Source: an uncultured Saprospiraceae bacterium (GTDB taxonomy: Bacteria > Bacteroidota > Bacteroidia > Chitinophagales > Saprospiraceae). From it: a stretch of 40,076 nt of DNA. Below the pieces are notes generated by a model. That model made no database searches, had not been told where the DNA came from, and was given only the letters and a program-made list of their open reading frames with translations. Below are positions 24,506 through 32,754 of this stretch, piece by piece (within the stretch, counting starts at the first letter, position 1; every line of letters begins with the position of its first letter). Location: positions 1 through 40,076 of the forward strand of contig CALGNN010000023.1 of the NCBI GenBank assembly GCA_937961455.1, read 5' to 3'. The position numbers and the translations under genes are program-made.

Positions 24506-25924
24506 ATGAATAAAAGAAAGACACACAATTACCCCCTAAATCTAATTGTGTCAGAGTTTGAAGAGAAGATGGATAATGGTGTTGTTGACTATATGAATGA
24601 AAACACACTCTTCCAACTCATTGATTACTATGACCAGGATTTTCGAATGAATCATGCTTTAGAGGTGGTTGATATTGCCAAAAGTCAATATCCATATAAT
24701 CCAGAGTTCTATATAATTGAAGCACGATTATTAATAAAAGAAAATAAATTTGAGGAGGCACAAAAATCTATTGAGCATGCAAAAATGCATACGCCATATG
24801 ATATTGAAGTGCAACTTCTTTCCGCTCAAGTACTAGCTTTACAATGTCAAACCGATGAGGCATTGCAAATCATTGAGCATATCAAAAATACTTCATCCCA
24901 AACCGATCTATTAGACACACTTTTTAGCGAAGCTATTATCTATGAGATCATGAAGGACTTTGAAAAAATGTTTTACACGCTGAAGCAAGCGTTGTATATA
25001 AACCCCAATAATCACCAGGCACTTGAAAAAATGTGGGTGAGTGTTGAGTTGTCAAAGAAATATGAAGAAAGCATCATTTTTCACGAAGAATTGTTAGAAA
25101 AAGATCCTTATTCATATCTCGCTTGGTACAATCTTGGACATGCTTATTCCTGTATTGGAGAATATAAAAAAGCCATAGAATCCATTGAATATTCATTCTT
25201 AATTAACGAATCTTTTGAGGCTGGTTATCGAGACTGTGCAGAGTTGTGTTTACACATAAAAAATTATGCTAAAGCATTAGACATCTTCGAAAAAGCACTT
25301 GAGGTGATTGGAGAAGAATGCGATATTTATGTGTGCATAGCAGAATGCCATATTTTCTTGGGCCAATTTGCCAAAGCAAAAGTTCAGTTAATGAAAGCTT
25401 TAAAATTGGATCCATTTAATGATGAAATATTCTACTATTTAGGGGAATGTTTTGCCTCCAATAACGAATGGAAAAGAGCCATCAAGCTTTATTTGAAGGC
25501 CATTGAAATAGAAGATAGAAGAGAGGAATACTTTGGAGCTTTGGCACATGCATATTCTTGTATTAAAGAATACACAAAGGCAGACTATTATTTTAGAAAG
25601 GCAACTGAAACTGGACCAGAGCAAGATTTGTATTGGTCCATGCACACCAAATTTTTAATTGATATTGATGCAATAGACGGTGCCTTAGAAGTAATCGAAG
25701 AAGCTTTTCATTGCACGGTTAGCTCTGAACTAGAATATCTTAAAGCCGTTTGTTATTTCAAACTAAATAAGAGAAAGAAAGCTTTGAGAATATTAGAGCT
25801 TGCTTTAGAAGATAACTTTGAATTACATGATTTACTATTCGAAGTCATGCCTTCTTTGAAGGAAGACCGAGATATTTATTTCATGTTGAAATATTATAAA
25901 GCAGAGGCCATCAGCTTGAGCTAG
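24506..25924 (+). CDS. Tetratricopeptide repeat protein of a Bacteroidota-conserved family
   Basis: This 472-residue cytoplasmic protein is made of about a dozen TPR units from residue 35 to the end (for example YLAWYNLGHAYSCIGEYKKA and EIFYYLGECFASNNEWKRA). There is no signal peptide or membrane segment. The closing region (AVCYFKLNKRKKALRILELA, ending near MPSL) resembles the C-terminus of a TPR protein common in Flavobacteriia, so it appears to be the Saprospiria-type member. TPR proteins act as scaffolds; no partner is known. Its 3' end overlaps the convergent glucokinase gene by 14 bp. Confidence 0.88.
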   Translation: MNKRKTHNYPLNLIVSEFEEKMDNGVVDYMNENTLFQLIDYYDQDFRMNHALEVVDIAKSQYPYNPEFYIIEARLLIKENKFEEAQKSIEHAKMHTPYDIEVQLLSAQVLALQCQTDEALQIIEHIKNTSSQTDLLDTLFSEAIIYEIMKDFEKMFYTLKQALYINPNNHQALEKMWVSVELSKKYEESIIFHEELLEKDPYSYLAWYNLGHAYSCIGEYKKAIESIEYSFLINESFEAGYRDCAELCLHIKNYAKALDIFEKALEVIGEECDIYVCIAECHIFLGQFAKAKVQLMKALKLDPFNDEIFYYLGECFASNNEWKRAIKLYLKAIEIEDRREEYFGALAHAYSCIKEYTKADYYFRKATETGPEQDLYWSMHTKFLIDIDAIDGALEVIEEAFHCTVSSELEYLKAVCYFKLNKRKKALRILELALEDNFELHDLLFEVMPSLKEDRDIYFMLKYYKAEAISLS

Positions 25925-26669
25925 ATTGATTTCTAGCATTTATAGCACAACCGATTATACCAGCATTGTTATACAATGCAGCCGAATCTACGTAATTCAA
26001 AGAAATTTTATGTTTGTATTCGTCGAAGCGTACGCTTACTCCCCCACTAAGTAAAATCTTATTGGGGGAAAAGATGAAATCGACATGATTCAAAAACTCA
26101 TTGAGGCGATCCCCAAATTCGTCCCATTCCATTTTAAGTTCTTTTCTAAGTTTGTTGGAGATGAAATGCTCCGCAATGCCTCCTTTAAACTTTAGGTGGC
26201 CAAACTCCACATTGGGTACCAGCTTACCATCTACGAACATCCCTGATCCAATGCCAGTACCAATCGTTAAAATAATCACAGTTCCTTTTAGATCTTTTGC
26301 TTTACCAAAATTAAGTTCGGCTACGCCTGCTGCATCAGCATCGTTTAATACATGGAATGTTTGACCTGTGCCATCAGAAAGAAATTGAGCCACATTGGAC
26401 TTATACCATTTCTTACTGACATTAGCAGCAGAGAATGCGACACCATCTTTGATAATTGCTGGGAAACCGCATCCGACAGGACCTTTCCATTCAAATGTTT
26501 CAAGTAATTCCTTGACGACTTTTAAAACATCTTCTGGTTCTGCGCCTCTAGGGGTTTTCCATTTCTTCCGTTCTGAAGCCAGCTCTCCTGTTTCAATGTC
26601 AACTAATGCTCCTTTTATTCCTGTTCCTCCAATATCAATACCTAGTTGGAGCTGTAATTGTTCTTTCAT
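25911..26669 (-). CDS. ppgK: Polyphosphate glucokinase (ROK family)
   Basis: This 252-residue enzyme matches polyphosphate-glucose phosphotransferase. It has phosphate-binding GIDIGGTGIKG (10-20), a segment GFPAIIKDGVAFSAANV near 68, the catalytic aspartate Asp110 in NDADAAGVAE, the adenosine-type loop TIGTGIGSGMFVDGKLVP (135-152) and EFGHL (155-159). These align in order with the actinobacterial enzyme and lack the CxCGxxGCxE zinc motif of other ROK kinases. It would make glucose 6-phosphate using polyphosphate or ATP. It is the last gene of the minus-strand unit; its ATG abuts the stop of the preceding cyclophilin gene without a spacer. Confidence 0.87.
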   Translation of the reverse strand: MKEQLQLQLGIDIGGTGIKGALVDIETGELASERKKWKTPRGAEPEDVLKVVKELLETFEWKGPVGCGFPAIIKDGVAFSAANVSKKWYKSNVAQFLSDGTGQTFHVLNDADAAGVAELNFGKAKDLKGTVIILTIGTGIGSGMFVDGKLVPNVEFGHLKFKGGIAEHFISNKLRKELKMEWDEFGDRLNEFLNHVDFIFSPNKILLSGGVSVRFDEYKHKISLNYVDSAALYNNAGIIGCAINARNQSSSS

Positions 26670-27569
26670 TTATTTAATTAACCTTATGGTCATTTTTACA
26701 TCTTCTTGTGGACGATCGCCTCTTGCTGTTTGAACTGCAGCAATCTTATCTATTACATCTAAGCCCTCAACAATCTCTCCGAAGACAGTATAATTTTGAT
26801 CTAAAAATGGTGTTCCTCCCATTTCTTTATAAGCTTTTCTATTTTCATCTGAAAAGGCAGTTCCCATTCTTGCTTCCCATTGGTTGATGGCATCATCTTC
26901 CATAGGACCTGTACCATGGACAATATAAAATTGAGATCCGCTACTTTCCTTTTTAGGATTTACATTATCTCCCTGTCTGGCAGCAGCCAATGCACCTTTT
27001 TTATGAATAAACTTTTCATTGAATTCAGCTGGTATGGTATATCCTGGTCCTCCACTGCCTAACATAGCTCCCGCAGGTGCTCCTTTAGATTGTGGATCTC
27101 CTCCTTGAATCATAAAACCACTTATGACTCTGTGAAATAATAGATCGTTAAAAAATCCTTCTTCAGCTAATTTTGAAAAATTGTCTCTGTGCAAGGGTGT
27201 TTCGTCATACAAAACGGCAATCATGGTACCGTGATTAGTTTCTATTTCTATCATACACTTTTCTGGTGCTTTAATTAATAATTGTTTTTGTGTTGTTGTT
27301 TTCTTTTTACCCATGGTGCTGGTAAGTTGGATTTCATAATTTCCAGAACTTATATACCTGTGCATTGGGTCCTTTTCTGTTGAAGTATTCCCATCTCCAA
27401 ATTCCCAGAAATAAGTCTCAGCATTCTCGGATTCATTTACAAAACTAACACGACTTGGTGCTTCTAGGTCTTCAGCATTAATGGTAAAATTAGAAATGGG
27501 TCTGTTACATGCACTCACTAAAAATAAAAGAACAATTAACAGTCCGTATGGTAACTTATATATATTCAT
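26670..27569 (-). CDS. PKD-cyclophilin lipoprotein (peptidyl-prolyl isomerase)
   Basis: This 299-residue lipoprotein has lipobox VSAC with Cys21. A PKD domain follows (about 25-100, with TYFWEFGDGNTSTEKDPMHRY) and then a cyclophilin-type peptidyl-prolyl cis-trans isomerase domain (about 105-299). The latter has FHRVISGFMIQGGDPQSKG, ESSGSQFYIVHG and YTVFGEIVEGLDVIDKI, including the catalytic Arg of FHRV and the Gln of MIQGGD. It should assist folding in the periplasm or at the outer membrane. It is separated by 2 bp from a cyclophilin paralogue that lacks the PKD domain. Confidence 0.93.
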   Translation of the reverse strand: MNIYKLPYGLLIVLLFLVSACNRPISNFTINAEDLEAPSRVSFVNESENAETYFWEFGDGNTSTEKDPMHRYISSGNYEIQLTSTMGKKKTTTQKQLLIKAPEKCMIEIETNHGTMIAVLYDETPLHRDNFSKLAEEGFFNDLLFHRVISGFMIQGGDPQSKGAPAGAMLGSGGPGYTIPAEFNEKFIHKKGALAAARQGDNVNPKKESSGSQFYIVHGTGPMEDDAINQWEARMGTAFSDENRKAYKEMGGTPFLDQNYTVFGEIVEGLDVIDKIAAVQTARGDRPQEDVKMTIRLIK

Positions 27570-27571
27570 AT

Positions 27572-28228
27572 CTACTTGATTAGCTTTATTTGCATTTTAA
27601 TATCTTCCAATGGTCGGTTTGCAGGATCAGTTTGAACAGCTGCAATTTTATCGATTACTTCCATTCCCTCTACAACTTCTCCGAATACAGTGTAGTCATT
27701 ATCTAACGAGGGATAGCCTCCGATTTCTTTGTATAAGTTTCTTTGGTCTTGATTATACTTAAATCCTTTACTCTGCTCCATTCTATCTAAGAGTGCATCA
27801 CTTTGAGGTGTCCCTTGAACAATGAAAAATTGTGAGCCACTACTTGCCTTTTGTGGGTTTGCAGCATCAGGAGTTCTTGCTGCAGATAAAGTGCCTTTAA
27901 AATGAGGAGCACCAATTTCTGCTGGAATGGTATATCCAGGTCCACCACTTCCCAATCTGGCACCTGGAGCAGCGCCTCTTGAATTAGGATCTCCTCCTTG
28001 GATCATAAAATTTCCCATAACACGGTGAAAAAGTAAATCTTTGTAAAAATCTTCTTCAACCAGTTTTATCATATTATCTCTATGCCCAGGTGTACTATTG
28101 TACAACATGACTTTCATATCTCCAAACTCTGTCTCTATTAGAATATACTTGTTTCCATCATCTGCACAGGAAGAGATCATCATTCCCATAATCAATACGC
28201 AAAAGAAATATTTAAGCTGTTTTTTCAT
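27572..28228 (-). CDS. Cyclophilin-type peptidyl-prolyl isomerase lipoprotein
   Basis: This 218-residue lipoprotein has lipobox ISSC with Cys21, followed directly by a cyclophilin domain. Visible are FHRVMGNFMIQGGDPNSRG with the catalytic arginine, ASSGSQFFIVQG, and YTVFGEVVEGMEVIDKIAAV. A charged insert around residues 140-165 is shared with its paralogue (QSKGFKYNQDQRNLYKEIGG against AFSDENRKAYKEMGG), showing common origin of the two genes. It is 2 bp upstream of the PKD version. Its start overlaps the end of the preceding 119-residue gene by 17 bp, a sign of translational coupling. Confidence 0.93.
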   Translation of the reverse strand: MKKQLKYFFCVLIMGMMISSCADDGNKYILIETEFGDMKVMLYNSTPGHRDNMIKLVEEDFYKDLLFHRVMGNFMIQGGDPNSRGAAPGARLGSGGPGYTIPAEIGAPHFKGTLSAARTPDAANPQKASSGSQFFIVQGTPQSDALLDRMEQSKGFKYNQDQRNLYKEIGGYPSLDNDYTVFGEVVEGMEVIDKIAAVQTDPANRPLEDIKMQIKLIK

Positions 28229-28571
28229 TTTGTAAATTTTGAAAATAAAATATAATTTTCTTCTTTAAAAGTACCTCTTGCGAAGCAACTCCAAGAACTT
28301 TTATATGCCTTAATTGCTCATAGTGTGGCCAACCTTCATCATCCAATCCCTTAAATTCATAATAACCGTCTGATTCCAATAAATGACATACCGCTATATG
28401 CATTAAATCTTGCTTTTCCTCCTTGGTGAATTCCCTTGGACCTTTCCCCAATTCTTGTATCCCTATGAGCAGCAAAATAGCTCGCATATCAGGAATAGCC
28501 TCTAGACCCATCAAATCTTTTACCAAATGACGTGTCTGTAACCATTCAAAATCAAATTGCCATTCTTCCAT
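28212..28571 (-). CDS. Conserved small protein of unknown function
   Basis: This 119-residue soluble protein has no signal peptide or membrane helix. It is rich in acidic and aromatic residues (MEEWQFDFEWLQTRHLVKD, AVCHLLESDGYYEFKGLDDE). It is predicted mostly helical in the first two thirds. I do not recognise the family. Its frame is well supported by position: 20 bp after the LolE-like gene and overlapping the cyclophilin start by 17 bp in a packed operon. A cytoplasmic role linked to the envelope genes is possible but unproved. Confidence 0.75.
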   Translation of the reverse strand: MEEWQFDFEWLQTRHLVKDLMGLEAIPDMRAILLLIGIQELGKGPREFTKEEKQDLMHIAVCHLLESDGYYEFKGLDDEGWPHYEQLRHIKVLGVASQEVLLKKKIIFYFQNLQNEKTA

Positions 28572-28591
28572 CTTATTAGACTACGAATTTA

Positions 28592-29818
28592 CTATTCTTC
28601 ATTTAAATGTGCACTAATTTTTGTGGCTCTATTTGAAGGAGCCAGCGAAGCAAGATATCCAATGATTAAGACTGTGATACTTACAATCAAAAAATCAGAC
28701 CATTTTATTCGGATTGGATAAGCGTCTACAACAAATCCTTCTGGGATCGGAACAATACCAAAGCTTTTTTGTGCTATGTAAAATAAAATGGCTAACACGA
28801 TTCCGATGACGATCCCACTCACACAAATCAATAATCCTTCTGTTAAAAATATGTTTTTAATTGTTTTGGCATCTGCTCCCATGGCTTTTAAAATGGCAAT
28901 ATCTTTCTTCTTATCTAAGACAATCATCCAAAGTGAACCTATTAAGTTAAAGGCTACCAACAAAAGTGTTAAACAAAGGACTGCATAAGCAAGCCATTTT
29001 TCAATATTCATAAGCTTTAAAATAGCTTCATCTTGCATGTATCGATCTTTAACAATATAGTCAGGACCCAAACGCTCTTGTATCTGTTCTCTAATCTCAT
29101 CTTCATCAACACCTTCCTTAAATCTTATTTCAATCGAACTCAATTCATTATCGTATTTAAGAAGGTCTCTTGCAAAATCCAAGGATGTAATCATATACTG
29201 ATAATCAAAATCTTGTTGGATAGAAAAAACAGCTGAAGGATAAATGTATCGAGAACGAAACAACTTGCCCAAAGCTCCTTGTTGTTTTCGATTGGGCATA
29301 TAGACTGCTATAGGTTCAAATGGGTTATCAATATTTACTGCCAATTTGTGAGCAAGCCCTGCACCAACGACTGCAAAGAAAGTGCCCTCCTCATTTTGTA
29401 ATTTGAATACGCCATCCTTTATTCCACTATTTATTCTTACTACCTCTGGCCAATTGTCATCAACACCTTTTACGGTTCCAAAATCTTGATTTCCATCATA
29501 CTCTAATAAGGCTACTTCCTCTAAGGTTTCAGACAGATAAGAAATTTCCTCAATGGATTTTAAATAGAGCAAATCTGACTCATCCATTTCAAATACCTTT
29601 CCCTTAGCAGGGACGATCTTTAAAGGAGGATTAAATGAATTGAAAAGTGTTGATATCAAATCTTCAAATCCATTAAATACTGAAAGCACTAATATTAAAG
29701 CAGTGGTACCTATCGTGATTCCAAAGACAGATATTCCTGTTATGATATTAATGGCATTGGTAGATTTCTTACCAAACAAATATCTTCTCGCAATGTCGAA
29801 TGAAATGGATTTAAACAT
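28592..29818 (-). CDS. LolC/LolE-type ABC transporter permease
   Basis: This 408-residue inner-membrane permease has the MacB/FtsX topology. The first helix (ISVFGITIGTTALILVLSVF, about 29-48) is followed by a large periplasmic domain (about 50-270) and three C-terminal helices in an FtsX domain (about 275-400). The opening IARRYLFGKKSTNAINII is typical of LolC/LolE, which extract lipoproteins from the inner membrane. The cognate ATPase (LolD) is not adjacent. Several lipoproteins in the same operon make this role attractive, but other MacB-like exporters are possible. It starts 8 bp after the GH3 fusion gene. Confidence 0.88.
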   Translation of the reverse strand: MFKSISFDIARRYLFGKKSTNAINIITGISVFGITIGTTALILVLSVFNGFEDLISTLFNSFNPPLKIVPAKGKVFEMDESDLLYLKSIEEISYLSETLEEVALLEYDGNQDFGTVKGVDDNWPEVVRINSGIKDGVFKLQNEEGTFFAVVGAGLAHKLAVNIDNPFEPIAVYMPNRKQQGALGKLFRSRYIYPSAVFSIQQDFDYQYMITSLDFARDLLKYDNELSSIEIRFKEGVDEDEIREQIQERLGPDYIVKDRYMQDEAILKLMNIEKWLAYAVLCLTLLLVAFNLIGSLWMIVLDKKKDIAILKAMGADAKTIKNIFLTEGLLICVSGIVIGIVLAILFYIAQKSFGIVPIPEGFVVDAYPIRIKWSDFLIVSITVLIIGYLASLAPSNRATKISAHLNEE

Positions 29819-29826
29819 TAATATAC

Positions 29827-32754
29827 TTATAGCATGGCATCATAAATAACGGAATGAATCTTTTCTCGGTATTCATCTTTTACCAATTTATAGTTATTCA
29901 TATTGGGGTAGGTTCTATTTGATAAAAAGATATAGATCAAATCTTCATCAGGATCATTCCATACACAGGTGCCCGTAAATCCTGTATGGCCATAGGTATT
30001 ATGAGATGCATCATCTGACATATAATTTTTATTGTTCTTATTTAATTGATACATATCAAATCCGAGTCCTCTTCTTGTTGAGTTTTCAACTCTTTTCGTA
30101 AAATACCTTATGGTAGGAGCTTCTAAAAATCGTTCGCCTGCATAGTAGCCATTGTTAAGTAACATTTGCATTAGTACAGCCAAATCATTTGTATTTGAAA
30201 ACAAGCCGGCATGCCCACTTACGCCCCCTAACATTGCCGCTCCCATATCATGCACATATCCGTGAACAGTTGACCTCCTAAAATAACGATCATGTTCAGT
30301 AGGTATAATATCTGTCAAGTCAAAATGCTGTGTGGGATTAAATACCGTTTGCTTAAGGCCTAATTTTTCATAAAATGTTTGATTGACGTATTCATCAATG
30401 GTCTGATTTGAAACGTTCTCAATCATTCTAGGAATTAAGTAAAAGCCAATATCACTGTACTTATATCTTCCAGGCTGCCTTAGACTTGATTGGTATATTT
30501 TATTATAGATGCTATCTATATAATTGTTTCTCAAATAAAGATCCTTCGTAACCTTAATTCCAAAACTATCTGATGAACTAGATTGATAAAACTCTTTGAG
30601 TGGTTTTGGATATTTTTTCGACTTTGACATAGTAGACTTATAGAAAGGCAACCAAGAAACCAGTCCTGCTTGATGAGACATAATATCTCTTAGCCAGAGT
30701 CCTCCCTTGTTCGTTGTATCTAGTTCTTGTATGTAGCTAGAAATAGCATCTGTCATTCCGATCTTTTGCTCTTCTTGCAATTTCATAATCGATATCGTAC
30801 TTCCGGCAAGTTTTGTGACGGAAGCAATGTCATACAAATCATTATGCTCTACCTTTCTTTTCTTATGGTATGTATGATAGCCAAAACATTCATCGTAAAT
30901 GATTTTTCCATTCTTGGCAATGAGGACCTGACAACCGGGTGCAGCTTTGTATTTAATCAATTTTTTTGTGAGCGTCTCTATCTCCTCTAATTTCTTGCTG
31001 TCAATATCCACCATTTCTGGGATGGCATATCCTAGACGCATTAATCCTGCGGTACTTTCTCCAAGATTAAAATGAAATTTTTCTGAAGCTGTAATTGGCA
31101 ATCTCCCTTTAAATGGGAAAACCCCAAAGAGTGCTTGTGCTGTCAAATCCTGAACCATTGAATCTTCCTCGTATGCCATTACAATATTATCTACCGAGTC
31201 AAAATATTTTAGGCTGTAGGGATTTCCAAAAATGACAAGTATAAGTTCGACTTCCTTATCAAGGTCTTTTATGAATCTTCTAACTGAACCTGACAAACCA
31301 AAGTTCTTACTTGAATACTTATTCATTCCATGTAAGCTCAGGAAGACTTTATCATATTCTTTTAGTTTATTAATTTGACTCTTTGCTCTAGATTCTGAAA
31401 TAGCGTTTGATAAAAAATGATGATCCATTTCAATAAAATCATCTAAGCGATTTTGGAATACAGAAGTTGTTGTTCGTCCAATAGCTAAGCTTGCATATTT
31501 TTGATCAGCAATTTTTTTGACAGGTACAGCTTTGTCTTTGTTAGATACTAAAGTAAGAGCCTGCTCTATTAGCTTTCCTTTTAGTTTTAAATATCTTGGG
31601 TCATTCACTTCTTCCATTAACTGATCAATGCTAATCTGGCTCTCCTCAAGCAAACCCAATTTATATTTGTGTTGTAAAATCCGGATGACAGAATTTTTAA
31701 GTCTTTGCTCTGTTATTAAATCAATCTCCAAGGCATCCTTTATTTTTTCGATGGATGCTTCAATTTTTTCTGGAAGGAGTAATACATCATTGCCTGCAAG
31801 GAAGGCCAATTTTTCCACCTCACCGGTTTCATAATGTTTTGTCACACCTTTCATCTCCATCGCATCAGTAAAGATCAATCCTTCAAATTCTAATTCTTCT
31901 TTTAAAAGATGGGTTATGGTTTTATACGAAAGTGTAGTCGGGACTTTTGCTCGATCATCTATTGCAGGCACATTTAAGTGAGCCACCATAATGCTGCCAA
32001 TGCCATTCTTACTCAAACTTTTAAAAGGGTAAAGTTCTATACTATCTAATCGATTTTTATCGTGGCCGATAATTGGCAAGTCTGCATGAGAATCTACATC
32101 TGTATCTCCATGTCCTGGAAAATGCTTTGCGCAAGCTAGTACTCCCGCATCTTGCATTCCTTGAGCATAAGCATTTCCTTTTGAAGCGACATTGTATTTA
32201 TCCTCACCAAATGATCGATCATTAATTACAGGATTATCTGGATTGTTATTTACATCAACCACTGGTGCAAAATTTATATGTACACCAATTCTTCTTAACT
32301 GCTCTGCGATATCCACACCCATCTCATAAATCAGTCGATTACTTTGAATTGCACCTAACATCAATTGTCTGGGATAACTGATGGCCTCTTCTTTAAATCT
32401 CATACCCAGACCCCACTCAGCATCAACAGATACCAGGAGTGGTATCTTTGAAAGTTTTTGGTAATCATTCGTCAGTTTAGCCTGGGTCAAAGGATCGCCT
32501 TGAAAAAAACACAAGCCTCCTACATGATAGTCTTTAATTTGTCTTTTGACATAATTGATATGATCTCTTCCCAAATTTGAATGTGCTCTAATCATAAAGA
32601 GTTGGCCAATCTTTTCATCAATGTCCATAGACTCATAAGTCGCCTCAGCCCATTCTAATGAAGGATCATCAGATTGTGCGGATAGTCCTAGATTTAAGAT
32701 AAGTATGATGCTTAAAATAAGCCCGAGTAATTGTACAAATTTAATTTCCTGCAT
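29827..32754 (-). CDS. Glycoside hydrolase family 3 / serine hydrolase fusion
   Basis: ATG at 32754 gives 975 residues and a clean signal peptide (VQLLGLILSIILILNLGLSA); the frame runs on to 32805 but that start adds a charged stretch and a deeper overlap. Residues about 35-600 form a GH3 module of beta-N-acetylhexosaminidase type with KHFPGHGDTDVDSH (210-223) and the nucleophile Asp297 in TDAME. Residues about 620-970 form a beta-lactamase/DD-peptidase-like domain: Ser645-Val-Thr-Lys648, Tyr766-Ser-Asp and His923-Thr-Gly. All expected active-site residues are present in both halves. The pairing suggests remodelling or recycling of peptidoglycan in the periplasm, although other glycan substrates are possible. 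Confidence 0.93.
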   Translation of the reverse strand: MQEIKFVQLLGLILSIILILNLGLSAQSDDPSLEWAEATYESMDIDEKIGQLFMIRAHSNLGRDHINYVKRQIKDYHVGGLCFFQGDPLTQAKLTNDYQKLSKIPLLVSVDAEWGLGMRFKEEAISYPRQLMLGAIQSNRLIYEMGVDIAEQLRRIGVHINFAPVVDVNNNPDNPVINDRSFGEDKYNVASKGNAYAQGMQDAGVLACAKHFPGHGDTDVDSHADLPIIGHDKNRLDSIELYPFKSLSKNGIGSIMVAHLNVPAIDDRAKVPTTLSYKTITHLLKEELEFEGLIFTDAMEMKGVTKHYETGEVEKLAFLAGNDVLLLPEKIEASIEKIKDALEIDLITEQRLKNSVIRILQHKYKLGLLEESQISIDQLMEEVNDPRYLKLKGKLIEQALTLVSNKDKAVPVKKIADQKYASLAIGRTTTSVFQNRLDDFIEMDHHFLSNAISESRAKSQINKLKEYDKVFLSLHGMNKYSSKNFGLSGSVRRFIKDLDKEVELILVIFGNPYSLKYFDSVDNIVMAYEEDSMVQDLTAQALFGVFPFKGRLPITASEKFHFNLGESTAGLMRLGYAIPEMVDIDSKKLEEIETLTKKLIKYKAAPGCQVLIAKNGKIIYDECFGYHTYHKKRKVEHNDLYDIASVTKLAGSTISIMKLQEEQKIGMTDAISSYIQELDTTNKGGLWLRDIMSHQAGLVSWLPFYKSTMSKSKKYPKPLKEFYQSSSSDSFGIKVTKDLYLRNNYIDSIYNKIYQSSLRQPGRYKYSDIGFYLIPRMIENVSNQTIDEYVNQTFYEKLGLKQTVFNPTQHFDLTDIIPTEHDRYFRRSTVHGYVHDMGAAMLGGVSGHAGLFSNTNDLAVLMQMLLNNGYYAGERFLEAPTIRYFTKRVENSTRRGLGFDMYQLNKNNKNYMSDDASHNTYGHTGFTGTCVWNDPDEDLIYIFLSNRTYPNMNNYKLVKDEYREKIHSVIYDAML

